Numbered from the stretch's first letter, positions 8,643-16,537 are shown. The stretch: DNA of 35,134 bases from Streptomyces europaeiscabiei (GCF_001550375.1 NZ_LRTR01000722.1:1-35134), one strand, 5' to 3'. Notes: generated by a model from the sequence alone, not told the origin. A program made the numbers and translations.

Positions 8643-8701
8643 ATGCACCTGCCGTGCATCATACCTGCACCATGCATGGCGCACGTCTTATGCATGATGC
8701 A
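8643..8701. promoter_or_regulatory. Cluster of three palindromes between MFS and MarR genes
   Basis: Site 1 (8643-8659) is ATGCAC-5 nt-GTGCAT, perfect. Site 2 (8666-8683) is centred on the perfect CCATGCATGG with flanking TGC/GCA. Site 3 (8691-8701) is TGCAT-G-ATGCA, perfect. All share a TGCA(T/C) half-site. They sit between the divergent MFS and MarR genes, as expected for MarR-type operators. Confidence 0.75.
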
Positions 8702-8794
8702 CATCACGGGTACGACACCTGGTCCGGCGAGGGCTGCCCGCCGGGATGGAAAGATCGCCCTGGCGGTATCCGCAACCAGGAGGTAGGCGACCAA

Positions 8795-9250
8795 GTGGAA
8801 GAGCCGACGCGCCGGGTCGAGTACGAGAACATGCTGCTCGGGCGGTACCAGCATCTGAGCCAGAGCAAGGGGCGCCGCAAGGACTCCACGCTGGAGCGCA
8901 GCGCGTACATCCTCCTCAGCCGCATCCGTGTCGAGGGGCCGATGTCCATCAGTGAGCTGAGCGACGCCTTCGGCCTGGACGCCTCCACCCTGCGCCGGCA
9001 GACCGCCTCCACCCTGCGGGCCGGGCTGGTCGAGCACATCCTCGACCCGGAGGGCGGCGTGGCGCGCAAGTTCCGTATCACCGAGGAGGGCGAGCGCCGG
9101 CTGGACGAGGAGCGGGAGGGCAACGTCCGCAGCCTCGCCCTGGTGCTGGAAGGCTGGTCCGAGGACGACATCGCCGGGTTCGCCGACTACCTGGAGCGTT
9201 TCAACACGAGCATCGAGCGGCTGCACGGCAAGACGTGGCCGCGCCCGTAG
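8795..9250 (+). CDS. MarR-family transcriptional regulator
   Basis: 151 residues, typical MarR length. The winged-helix core is visible: LSRIRVEGPMSISELSDAF leads into the recognition helix DASTLRRQTASTL, followed by the wing (LDPEGGVARKFRITEEG) and a C-terminal dimerisation helix. The GTG at 8795 has AGGAGG upstream at 8778-8783. The longer reading frame from 8654 would translate the operator palindromes and is rejected. It is divergent from the MFS pump and probably represses both genes until a ligand binds. Confidence 0.88.
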   Translation: MEEPTRRVEYENMLLGRYQHLSQSKGRRKDSTLERSAYILLSRIRVEGPMSISELSDAFGLDASTLRRQTASTLRAGLVEHILDPEGGVARKFRITEEGERRLDEEREGNVRSLALVLEGWSEDDIAGFADYLERFNTSIERLHGKTWPRP

Positions 9251-9282
9251 CCGGTGGCCGCGTGCCGGGTAGCCTCGGGGGC

Positions 9283-9747
9283 ATGCGGATCTCCGTCTCC
9301 TCGGACATGGACGAGCCCGTCGCCCGCTTCCTCCTCACGGAGTTGCGCGGCCGGGGCCACGAAGTGCTGACCCATGGCGCGCTGCGCACCGGGGACGACC
9401 CCCGGTGGGCGGTCTGCTCCGAGGCGGCGGCGCGTGAGGTCGCCTCCGGGGTGTCGGACCAGGCCGTCGTGTGCTGCTGGACGGGCACCGGCGCGTCGAT
9501 CGCCGCGAACAAGGTGCCCGGCGTACGGGCCGCCCTGTGCACGGACGCGTACACGGCCGACGGCGCCCGCCGCTGGAACGACGCCAATGTCCTGGCGATC
9601 GGGCTGCGGCTGACCTCCGAGCCGCTGTTGAAGGAGATCCTCGACGCCTGGTTCGCCGCCGAGGCCGGCCAGGACGCCGACGACCGGGAGAACGTGGCCC
9701 ATGTGGACCGGCTCGATGTCAGTCGGGGTACCGGCCGGGCCGGATGA
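9283..9747 (+). CDS. RpiB/LacA/LacB-family sugar-phosphate isomerase-like protein
   Basis: 154 residues. The fold is recognised from the N-terminal MRISVSSDM, from CCWTGTGASIAANKVPGVRAA, which matches the RpiB phosphate-binding and active-site loop, and from NDANVLAIGLRLTSE near the C-terminus. RpiB enzymes interconvert ribose-5-phosphate and ribulose-5-phosphate. The N-terminus departs from classical RpiB (SSDM rather than the usual GxDHxG region), so a related isomerase or a non-pentose substrate is possible. The ATG at 9283 follows GGGGG closely. The 3' end overlaps the convergent kinase gene by 29 bp. It follows the MarR gene by 32 bp and may be co-transcribed with it. Confidence 0.8.
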   Translation: MRISVSSDMDEPVARFLLTELRGRGHEVLTHGALRTGDDPRWAVCSEAAAREVASGVSDQAVVCCWTGTGASIAANKVPGVRAALCTDAYTADGARRWNDANVLAIGLRLTSEPLLKEILDAWFAAEAGQDADDRENVAHVDRLDVSRGTGRAG

Positions 9748-10723
9748 AGACGGGCCCGGCCCACGCCGGTGGTTCCGGCGGGGCTTCGGGCGGTCCTGAC
9801 GCCTTCGGCGCGACGGTCCGGGTCGGCGCGTGCCCCGGCGGGAAGCCGCGCGTGGCGTTGGCGGCCCTGAGCGCCGCGACGAAGGACAGGCAGGAGTCGT
9901 ACCGGTCGTCCGGGGACTTGGCCAGGGCCGTCGCCAGCACCCCGTCGACGGCCGGGGGCAGATCGGGGCGCGCGCCGGTCAGCGGAGGCGGCTCGTCGTA
10001 CTGATGGGCCCACAACAGGGCCATGTCGTCGTCCCGTTGGAACGGCGGCCGGCCGGCGAGGGTCTCGTGGACTACGCAGGCGAGGCTGTAGACGTCGCAG
10101 CGGCCGTCGACGGGCTTGCCCGAGATCTGCTCCGGCGCCACGTAGTCGAGCGTCCCCACGAACTGGCCGACGCTGGTGAACCCCGTCAGGGACAGCGACT
10201 TCTTCGTCAGGCCGAAATCGGTGAGATAGACGTGCTCGGGGTGGTCGCTGTCGGTTCCCTGCGCGACCAGGATGTTGCCGGGCTTCACGTCCCGGTGCAC
10301 CAGGCCGTGGTCGTGGGCCGCGTCGAGCGCGGAGGCGACCTGGGCGGCTATCCGGGTGGCGGTCGTGACCGGCAAGGGGCCCTCCCGGTCCAGGAGATGC
10401 CGCAGATCGCTGCCGGCGACGTACCGCATGGCGATGTAGAGGACACCGTCCGTCTCACCCGCCTCGAAGACCGGCACGATGTGCGGATGGTCGATCGCGG
10501 CGGCCACCCGTGACTCGTGCGTGAAGCGGCGCCGGAACGTGTCGTTGCGGGCCAGTTCCGGGGCGAGCAGCTTCAGCGCGACCGTCCGTTCCAGGCGCAG
10601 GTCCAGCGCCTGGTAGACGACGGCCATGCCACCCCTGCCGATCTCGCGTTCGATGCGGTAGCTCGCGATCTGCCGTCCGACCAGCTCGGAGGGGCGCCCC
10701 GCGTACGGCTGTGTCTCACCCAT
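9719..10723 (-). CDS. Ser/Thr protein kinase (PknB/PknF-like), soluble
   Basis: 334 residues with a complete Hanks-type kinase domain: glycine loop GRGGMAVV (29-36), Lys51 in VALK, helix-C Glu70, HRDVKPGN with catalytic Asp145, DFG (169-171) and APE (196-198). The activation loop carries several Thr/Ser (SLSLTGFTSVGQFVGT) for autophosphorylation. After the kinase domain there is only a Pro/Ala-rich tail; no membrane helix or PASTA domain is seen, so it should be cytoplasmic. Its ATG overlaps the 3' end of the SH3-like gene, and a double-FHA ABC transporter lies just before that. FHA domains bind phosphothreonine, so the transporter is the likely substrate or partner, as with mycobacterial PknF and Rv1747. 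Confidence 0.93.
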   Translation of the reverse strand: MGETQPYAGRPSELVGRQIASYRIEREIGRGGMAVVYQALDLRLERTVALKLLAPELARNDTFRRRFTHESRVAAAIDHPHIVPVFEAGETDGVLYIAMRYVAGSDLRHLLDREGPLPVTTATRIAAQVASALDAAHDHGLVHRDVKPGNILVAQGTDSDHPEHVYLTDFGLTKKSLSLTGFTSVGQFVGTLDYVAPEQISGKPVDGRCDVYSLACVVHETLAGRPPFQRDDDMALLWAHQYDEPPPLTGARPDLPPAVDGVLATALAKSPDDRYDSCLSFVAALRAANATRGFPPGHAPTRTVAPKASGPPEAPPEPPAWAGPVFIRPGRYPD

Positions 10724-11411
10724 CGCGGGTCACCGGCGGGACCAGGCGTGTGGGTTCGTGATCGGCGGACCCGTGATCCGGCGGCCGTCGGTCGGCCGGC
10801 CCTTGATCCGCCGGTCGTCGGTCGGCCGACCGGTGCTCCTCCGGTCCGCGTTCGGGTTCCCCTACGACACGGGTCGGCTCCGGGGCCGGGGCCGCCGTCG
10901 GGAAGCGCGGGGCGACCGGGGTCTCCCGCGGCTTGTCCCCCACCGCGAACGTGCTCAGCCGTGCCCCGTCGCAGTACACCCACCGCTCGTGCGCGGAGTC
11001 GAACAACCACAGCGACTCGCCGTCGACGACCACACCGATCCGCAGCCCCTTCGTACGCTCACGGAAGGACTCCCCGTCGCGATGCCCGGCGGCCAGCGCC
11101 TCCGCCTCGGTGCGGTACCGCGTCAGGGCCTCCTCGACCCGGGCCAGCAGGGGGCGCGGGTCGGCCGTGCGGGCGGCGTCCGCGCCCGCGGCGGGCGGGT
11201 CCTGGGGTACGGCGACGAGGAGGCGGCCGTCGATCCAGGCGGACCAGCCGTTGGCGCACAGGACGTGGCCCCAGTCGCCGCGCCGCTCCAGAAGCCGGAC
11301 GGGCAGCAGCGCGTCGAGGGCCACGGTGGGGTACGACGGGTCGGGGGCCTCCCAGGCGGGCAGTCCGCCCGGCGGGACGACGTGGCTGGGGAGGAAACCG
11401 GGGGTCGTCAT
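10716..11411 (-). CDS. SH3-like domain protein with a repetitive C-terminal tail, in kinase/FHA-ABC operon
   Basis: 231 residues. The N-terminal part (about 16-70) looks like a bacterial SH3-type domain (LLERRGDWGHVLCANGWSAW). The middle (about 85-160) has a helical stretch then a small beta-rich unit (VVVDGESLWLFDSAHERW). The tail is Pro/Ala/Glu-rich and holds about 2.5 copies of a 10-residue repeat (SADRRPADQG, PADRRPPDHG, SADHEP). The ATG at 11411 lies 5 nt after the transporter stop, and the 3' end overlaps the kinase start by 8 bp, so the three genes form a tight operon. Function unknown; a scaffold or regulator linking kinase and transporter is an inference. Confidence 0.8.
   Translation of the reverse strand: MTTPGFLPSHVVPPGGLPAWEAPDPSYPTVALDALLPVRLLERRGDWGHVLCANGWSAWIDGRLLVAVPQDPPAAGADAARTADPRPLLARVEEALTRYRTEAEALAAGHRDGESFRERTKGLRIGVVVDGESLWLFDSAHERWVYCDGARLSTFAVGDKPRETPVAPRFPTAAPAPEPTRVVGEPERGPEEHRSADRRPADQGPADRRPPDHGSADHEPTRLVPPVTRDG
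10755..10829 (-). repeat. In-frame 30-bp tandem repeat, about 2.5 copies
   Basis: Encodes residues 195-219 of the SH3-like protein as a 10-residue unit (S/P-A-D-R-R-P-A/P-D-Q/H-G). The two full copies differ at a few bases and the third is partial. The unit length keeps the frame, so copy-number change would only lengthen the tail. Confidence 0.8.
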
Positions 11412-11416
11412 CGCGG

Positions 11417-13741
11417 CTACTTCCGCATCACCGCGGGTTCGCGGCGGCGCAGCAGCCGTACGACGAGCCAGCCGCAGAGCAGCGACAGGACGACGAGCAT
11501 CCCCATGTCGAGCAGCCACACGCCCGCCGAGTGCTCGAACAGCGGGTCCTTCGTGTCGGGGACGATCCGTTCGAGGTCGATCGTGCCGGCCATCGCGGCG
11601 AACGCCCACCGCGACGGCACCAGCCAGGCCAGTTGTTCGAGGACGATCGTGCCCTTCACATCCAGCAGGGCGCCGCAGAACACGACCTGGACGATCGCGA
11701 GGAGCACCAGCAGCGGCATGGTGACCTCCTCCTTGCGGACCAGTGCGGAGACGACGAGGCCGAGCATCATCGCGGTGAACGCGAGGAGCGCCACGGCGAC
11801 CGTGATCTCGACCAGGGGTGGCATCAACACCCCTTCGCCGTTCGGGGCGTTGAGGTCGACGCCGAGCAGGGCGACCAGGGTGAGGACGACCGCCTGGAGG
11901 ACGGTGACGGTACCGAGGACGACGACCTTGGACATCAGGTACGCGGATCTGGACAGGCCCACGGCCCGTTCGCGCTGGTAGATGACGCGTTCCTTGACCA
12001 ACTCGCGCACGGCGTTCGCCGCGCCCGTCAGCACCCCGCCCACACACAGGATGAGCAGCGCGTTCATGGCGGTCTCCCGGTCCAGCGTGCTCCCCGCGAG
12101 CGCCCTCGCCATCGCGCCCATCACGAACGGCAGCGCGATCATGATGGCGAGGAAGGTGCGGTCGGCGCCGAGCGCGGCCGCGTACCGGCGCACCAGCGTG
12201 CCCAGTTGGGCGCCCCAGCTCTGCGGCTTGGGCGGCGGTGCCACGGCGACCGGCTCCGGGCCGGGCAGATACGGCTGGCCCATGGAGGCGGTGACGTACT
12301 GGCGCTGGAAGGGCGAGTCGCGGTACTCCCCCGCCCAGTCCCGCTCCTGATCCCGTTCGAAGGCCTCGAACGCCTCCGGCCACTGCTCGAACCCGAAGAA
12401 GGCGAGGGTGTCGTCCGGCGGGCCGTAGTAGGCGACCTTGCCGCCGGGCGCGAGGACGAGGAGGCGGTCGCAGACATCGAGGCTGAGGACGCTGTGGGTG
12501 ACGACGATGACCGTGCGGCCGTCGTCGGCGAGGCCGCGCAGCATGTGCATCACCGAGCGGTCCATGCCCGGGTCGAGGCCGGAGGTCGGTTCGTCCAGGA
12601 ACAGCAGGGAGGGCTTCGTCAGCAGCTCCAGTGCCACGCTGACCCGCTTGCGCTGGCCGCCGGAGAGGCTGTGGATGGGCTGCCCGGCGCGCTGTTCGAG
12701 TCCCAGTTCGCGGATCACCTCGTCGACCCGGGCCTGCCGCTCGGCCTTCGCGGTGTCCTGCGGGAAGCGCAGTTCGGCGGCGTAGGAGAGGGCCCTGCGG
12801 ACGGTCAGCTGGGCGTGCAGGATGTCGTCCTGCGGGACCAGGCCGATGCGCTGGCGGAGTTCGGCGTAGTCGCGGTAGAGGTCGCGGCCGTCGTAGAGGA
12901 CCGTGCCGCTGTCGGCGGGGCGCTGCCCGGTCAGGGCGTTCAGGAGGGTGGACTTGCCCGCGCCGCTCGGGCCGACGACGGCGAGAAGGCATTTCTCGCC
13001 GACCGGAAAGGAGACCTTGTCGAGGAGCGTCTTCCGGCCGCGGTCGACGGCGACGGTGAGTTCCTGGACATCGAGGGAGACCTCGCCGGTGTCGACGTAC
13101 TCCTGGAGTTCGTCGCCGACCAGGCAGAACGCGGAGTGCCCGATGCCCACGATGTCACCGGCAGTGACCGGGGCCTGGTCGACGGGCGTGCCGTTGAGGA
13201 AGGTGCCGTTGTGGCTGCCGAGGTCGACGATCTCGTACGTGCCCTCCGGCCGCGCGCGCAGCTCCGCGTGCCGGCGGGAGACGACGAGGTCGTCGATGAC
13301 CAGGTCGTTGTCGGCGGCACGGCCGATGCGGACGGTCCGCTCGGGCAGCGGGCGGACGCTCGTGGGCTGCCGGAACGTGCCGGTGGAGGCGGGGCGGAGG
13401 ATGCCGGAGGGGCGCTCGGGGGTGAGGCCGGTGAGCACTGCCCGGGGGCCGTCGGGGAGGCTCCCGAAGTGGATGACGGTGCCGGGGCCGACGTCCCACT
13501 CGTGGACGCGGTGGCCGTCGGCGTACGTGCCGTTGGTGCTGTTCTCGTCCTCGATCGTCCAGTGGCCGGTCTCGGCCCGCAGCACCGCGTGGTGCCACGA
13601 GACCCGGTCGTCGTCGAGGACGATCTCGCTGAGCGGGTCGCGCCCCACGTGGTACGCGTGGCTCGGGGTCATCACCGTGGAGCCCGACTCGGTTTCCAGC
13701 ACGAGTTCGGGCGCGGTCGGTGCGATGGACCGCTCTGCCAT
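11417..13741 (-). CDS. Double-FHA ABC transporter, ABCG-like (Rv1747-type)
   Basis: 774 residues. FHA-1 spans about 30-93 (VGRDPLSEIVLDDDRVSWHH, NSTNGTY). A Thr/Ser-rich linker follows (STGTFRQPTSVRPLP, about 119-133). FHA-2 spans about 137-201 (IGRAADNDLVIDD, SRRH, SHNGTF). The ATPase domain has Walker A GPSGAGKS (257-264), signature LSGGQ (359-363) and Walker B LLFLDE (379-384). An ABC2-type membrane domain with about six helices follows and ends in a short basic tail (RRREPAVMRK). This order matches M. tuberculosis Rv1747, whose linker threonines are phosphorylated by PknF; here a kinase gene closes the same operon. The start looks leaderless: TAGAAT lies 7 nt before the ATG and no Shine-Dalgarno is seen. 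Substrate unknown; a cell-envelope component is likely by analogy. Confidence 0.92.
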   Translation of the reverse strand: MAERSIAPTAPELVLETESGSTVMTPSHAYHVGRDPLSEIVLDDDRVSWHHAVLRAETGHWTIEDENSTNGTYADGHRVHEWDVGPGTVIHFGSLPDGPRAVLTGLTPERPSGILRPASTGTFRQPTSVRPLPERTVRIGRAADNDLVIDDLVVSRRHAELRARPEGTYEIVDLGSHNGTFLNGTPVDQAPVTAGDIVGIGHSAFCLVGDELQEYVDTGEVSLDVQELTVAVDRGRKTLLDKVSFPVGEKCLLAVVGPSGAGKSTLLNALTGQRPADSGTVLYDGRDLYRDYAELRQRIGLVPQDDILHAQLTVRRALSYAAELRFPQDTAKAERQARVDEVIRELGLEQRAGQPIHSLSGGQRKRVSVALELLTKPSLLFLDEPTSGLDPGMDRSVMHMLRGLADDGRTVIVVTHSVLSLDVCDRLLVLAPGGKVAYYGPPDDTLAFFGFEQWPEAFEAFERDQERDWAGEYRDSPFQRQYVTASMGQPYLPGPEPVAVAPPPKPQSWGAQLGTLVRRYAAALGADRTFLAIMIALPFVMGAMARALAGSTLDRETAMNALLILCVGGVLTGAANAVRELVKERVIYQRERAVGLSRSAYLMSKVVVLGTVTVLQAVVLTLVALLGVDLNAPNGEGVLMPPLVEITVAVALLAFTAMMLGLVVSALVRKEEVTMPLLVLLAIVQVVFCGALLDVKGTIVLEQLAWLVPSRWAFAAMAGTIDLERIVPDTKDPLFEHSAGVWLLDMGMLVVLSLLCGWLVVRLLRRREPAVMRK

Positions 13742-13748
13742 GGAGAAG

Positions 13749-13754
13749 ATTCTA
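13749..13754 (-). promoter_or_regulatory. Candidate -10 box giving a leaderless FHA-ABC transcript
   Basis: TAGAAT on the minus strand, 7 nt before the ATG at 13741, so transcription would begin at or next to the start codon. No clear -35 is seen at 17-18 nt. Confidence 0.4.
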
Positions 13755-13827
13755 CCGACTGGTACCGATATGCGCCTGACCGTCGCGGCGAGGGCCTGCG
13801 GGCCACTGCTCTCGCGGCCCCTCGGGG

Positions 13828-14238
13828 TCAGGCGGCGGGAGCGGCGATCCGCTGGGCGACGCGCTGCATGCGCATGGCGTCCACGGACTCCGCGAGCAGC
13901 TCGTACTCCGTGGTGTCGTCGTTGGTGGCGATCCGGACCAGGTTCCCGGCGGCCAACTCATCGGCCACCAGACCCTGTTGGGCATCGTCGGTGGACCAGG
14001 CACGCAGCAGGCTCGGCACGTCCGGTACGGTGTCGGCGACCGGAACGACCGCGTTCGGCGGGAAGTTCGGGTTCTCGGGTCGCGGGTCGAGGCGCTCGGC
14101 GATCCATAACGCGCGGTCGCGCATCCACCACAGCGCCAGCGCCAACGTGGGGGCGCGATAGGTCCCGAGAGGCACGCCGACGCGCCGGCCGTCGCACCAT
14201 CCGTACGCGGTGACATGGCACAGGAATTCGTCGTGCAC
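13828..14238 (-). CDS. Conserved hypothetical protein
   Basis: 136 residues, no signal peptide or membrane helix. It contains HVTAYGWCDGRRVGVPLGTY, a Trp-rich helix (ALALWWMRDRALWIAERLDP) and a C-terminal acidic region ending in QRVAQRIAAPAA. I do not recognise a family. GTG at 14238 is chosen because GGGGGAG lies 6 nt upstream; the frame extends to 14280 without another ribosome site. It reads in the same direction as the FHA-ABC/kinase operon, 86 nt ahead of it, but the transporter seems to have its own promoter, so co-transcription is uncertain. Confidence 0.65.
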   Translation of the reverse strand: MHDEFLCHVTAYGWCDGRRVGVPLGTYRAPTLALALWWMRDRALWIAERLDPRPENPNFPPNAVVPVADTVPDVPSLLRAWSTDDAQQGLVADELAAGNLVRIATNDDTTEYELLAESVDAMRMQRVAQRIAAPAA

Positions 14239-14665
14239 GCTTCGCTCCCCCGATCGCACCACCGACCCGCCCGACCCCACTCGCCGCGCGGACTTGCTCT
14301 CGCCTCACAGATTTGCCGGGTCGTGCACATCCGGCGATCCGCGCGTCACTCACAGTGACATGACGACCGCGCACGGGTGCGCGTTCGTTCATGGCTCAAT
14401 CGCCCTGTCAGTCGAGTATCGACACTCCTGACGCTCTGCCACCATGCCAATTCAGCCAGTCTCCTGGCATATGCGAGAGCGCGATTGGCCGAAACGATGC
14501 GCAGGGCCCTCCGACCGGGCCTTCCTCGGTATGACCACCGAGGTGATCGACGCCCTCCGGGACGTCCGGGCATCGTGTGCGGTGCCGGATCACGAGGAGG
14601 CCGCGGACGGCTCCGGACCCGGTCCCCGTCCCATACGTACGTCCTCGATGGAGGGTTCAACGATC
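14239..14665. other. 427-bp intergenic stretch with no convincing gene
   Basis: Lower GC than its surroundings, with stops in most frames. An ATGCCA...TGGCAT inverted repeat lies around 14444-14470. An open frame from 14444 continues into the SnoaL-like pseudogene in the same frame, but nothing upstream of 14666 looks like protein; the ribosome site GGAGGG near 14650 supports the 14666 start. Confidence 0.5.
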
Positions 14666-15060
14666 ATGCCCGCGATTCAAGACCGTCGAGAGCGCTACGA
14701 GACCGCCGTCGCCCGCTACTTAGAGGCCTGGAACGCGGGCGGCGAGGAGGAACTGGCCGGGGCGGTCGCCGCCGCCTGGGCCGCCGACGGCGGCTAACAC
14801 CGATCCATTGGCCGACGTGCGCGGGCACGGGGAGATCGCCGCCCTGATCGCCGCGGCCCGGAAACAGTTCCCCGGCCTCGCCTTCCACCTGGTCACCGCC
14901 ATGGACGGACACCACGACACCGCCCACTTCGGCTGGGAGCCGGTGGACGGGGCGTGGCGGTGCGCCGGTCGCCGGGTTCGACGTGATCACGCTCGACGAC
15001 GAGGGCCGTATCCGGAGCGTGTACGGCTTCCTGGACCTGGTGCCGTCGGCGGCGGCCGGA
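14666..15060 (+). pseudogene. SnoaL/NTF2-like protein gene, broken by two frameshifts
   Basis: Three pieces in three frames together read as one SnoaL-like protein. The first piece (MPAIQDRRERYETAVARYLE) ends at TAA near 14794, where one extra A makes GGC TAA CAC instead of GGC TAC ACC. The second piece continues as [20 protein letters not shown], then [21 protein letters not shown] further +1 shift near 14955-14965 leads to the third piece, [20 protein letters not shown], then VYGFLDLVP. Each shift is +1, which fits sequencing-independent decay, although an assembly error cannot be excluded. The leucine codon in RYLEAW is TTA, rare in Streptomyces. The third piece stays open in the same frame as the DUF1905 gene. 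The ATG has GGAGGG about 10 nt upstream. Confidence 0.75.
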
Positions 15061-15101
15061 CCGGGGCGCCCGGCCGCCCCAGCGTTCGGCGATGAGTTCT
15101 T

Positions 15102-15145
15102 CCGCTTCCGGTGGTCTCTTGTTCGTGGGGGACCACCGGAAGCGG
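15102..15145. promoter_or_regulatory. Perfect 15-bp inverted repeat overlapping the DUF1905 Shine-Dalgarno
   Basis: Arms CCGCTTCCGGTGGTC (15102-15116) and GACCACCGGAAGCGG (15131-15145) pair perfectly around a 14-nt loop. The right arm includes the first two bases of GGAGG (15144-15148), the ribosome site of the ATG at 15157. It could be an operator, an RNA hairpin that partly hides the ribosome site, or a terminator of the upstream unit; no U-tract follows. Confidence 0.85.
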
Positions 15146-15156
15146 AGGACGACATC

Positions 15157-15435
15157 ATGAGCACGCTCGACGAGCAGTTCACGGCGGAGCTGCGGAAGAG
15201 CCCCGCCGAAGGCGGCTGGACCTACCTCGTGTGGCCCGGGTCCGCCGCCTTCTTCGGCACCCGCGGGCTGGTCAAGGTCCGCGGCACCATCGACGGCCAC
15301 CCCTTCCGCAGCTCCTTCATGGCCCTGGGCGACGGCACCCACAAGCTGCCCGTCAGAGCGGATGTGCGCAAGGCGATCGGCAAGGAGGCGGGCGAATCGG
15401 TGACCGTACGGCTGGAGGAGCGTATCGAGGGTTAG
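15157..15435 (+). CDS. DUF1905 domain protein
   Basis: 92 residues, a single DUF1905 domain: [38 protein letters not shown], then [20 protein letters not shown] and a C-terminal [18 protein letters not shown]. The fold is a small beta-barrel of unknown biochemical role, often found alone or fused to YdeI-type domains. The ATG has GGAGG 8 nt upstream, half buried in the preceding hairpin. The frame is open further upstream through the decayed SnoaL-like gene, but the ribosome site and domain boundary support the short form. Confidence 0.85.
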   Translation: MSTLDEQFTAELRKSPAEGGWTYLVWPGSAAFFGTRGLVKVRGTIDGHPFRSSFMALGDGTHKLPVRADVRKAIGKEAGESVTVRLEERIEG

Positions 15436-15460
15436 GCGTTGGGTTGGGCGAGGGAGGCCG

Positions 15461-16459
15461 TCAGCCCTTGCCCTCGATGATCGCGTCGATGCCGGCCAGT
15501 TCGTCCGCCTCGAAGTCGAGGTTGGCGATGGCGCCGACGCTGTCCTCGATCTGCCGGGCGCTGCTCGCGCCGACGAGGGCGGAGGTGACCCGGCCGCCGC
15601 GCAGCGTCCAGGCCAGGGCGAGCTGGGCCAGGGTCTGGCCGCGGGACTTGGCGACCTCGTCCAGCGCGCGCAGCCTGCCCACCAGGTCCTCGGTGACGGC
15701 ATCGGACTTCAGGAACGGGCTGTCGCTCGCCGCGCGGGAGCCCTCCGGGATGCCGTCGAGATAGCGGGAGGTCAGCAGGCCCTGCTCCAGCGGGGAGAAG
15801 ACGATGGAGCCGACCTGCAGCTCGTCGAGGGCGTCGAGCAGACCCTCGCTCTCGGGGCGCCGGTCGAGCATCGAGTACCGCGGCTGGTGGATGAGGAGCG
15901 GGGTGCCCAGCTCGCCCAGGATGCGGGCGGCCTCGCGGGTCTGCTCGGCCGAGTAGTTGGAGACGCCGACGTACAGCGCCTTGCCCTGCTGGACGGCCGA
16001 GTGCAGCGCGCCCATCGTCTCCTCCAGCGGAGTCTCAGGGTCGGGGCGGTGCGAGTAGAAGATGTCGACGTGGTCCAGGCCCATCCGCTTCAGGCTCTGG
16101 TCGAGCGAGGAGAGGACGTACTTGCGGGAGCCCCACTCGCCGTACGGGCCGGGCCACATCAGATAGCCGGCCTTGGTGGAGATGATCAGCTCGTCGCGGT
16201 ACGGGGCGAAGTCGGCCTTCAGCGCCTCGCCGAGGGCGGACTCGGCGGAGCCGGGCGGCGGGCCGTAGTTGTTGGCCAGGTCGAAGTGGGTGACGCCCAG
16301 GTCGAAGGCGCGGCGCAGGATCGCGCGCTGCGTCTCGACGGACCGGTCGGGGCCGAAGTTGTGCCACAGGCCGAGCGAGAGCGCGGGAAGTTTCAGACCG
16401 CTGCGTCCGGTGCGCCGGTAGGGCATGTCCGCGTAGCGGTCGGGGTGTGCGGTGTACAA
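15461..16459 (-). CDS. Aldo/keto reductase, YghZ/MgrA-like
   Basis: 332 residues. The TIM-barrel reductase is recognised from DLANNYGPPPGSAE (catalytic Asp and Tyr of the tetrad), KAGYLMWPGPYG (Lys), the HRPDPETPLEET segment after IFYSHRPDP, and a C-terminal NADPH-binding segment (ALVGASSARQIEDSV). The N-terminus YTAHPDRYADMPYRRTGRSG matches the YghZ (L-glyceraldehyde-3-phosphate/methylglyoxal reductase) subgroup. TTG at 16459 is taken as start: GGAG is 5 nt upstream and homologues begin here. ATG at 16426 is an alternative. It is divergent from a LysR regulator, which probably controls it. Confidence 0.88.
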   Translation of the reverse strand: MYTAHPDRYADMPYRRTGRSGLKLPALSLGLWHNFGPDRSVETQRAILRRAFDLGVTHFDLANNYGPPPGSAESALGEALKADFAPYRDELIISTKAGYLMWPGPYGEWGSRKYVLSSLDQSLKRMGLDHVDIFYSHRPDPETPLEETMGALHSAVQQGKALYVGVSNYSAEQTREAARILGELGTPLLIHQPRYSMLDRRPESEGLLDALDELQVGSIVFSPLEQGLLTSRYLDGIPEGSRAASDSPFLKSDAVTEDLVGRLRALDEVAKSRGQTLAQLALAWTLRGGRVTSALVGASSARQIEDSVGAIANLDFEADELAGIDAIIEGKG

Positions 16460-16537
16460 CGCGACTCCAGAGGGGTTGGCACGGTGGGACCGGAAGTCCC
16501 CGAGAACCGGTGTCCACTCTTTCGCGACCTGGGGGCA

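Noticed and set aside
8654..8794. N-terminal extension of the MarR frame
   Set aside because: It would translate the operator palindromes, and its His/Met-rich sequence is not MarR-like; GTG 8795 has AGGAGG upstream.
14444..14665. Upstream extension of the SnoaL-like first piece
   Set aside because: Composition is not protein-like, and GGAGGG before 14666 marks the start.
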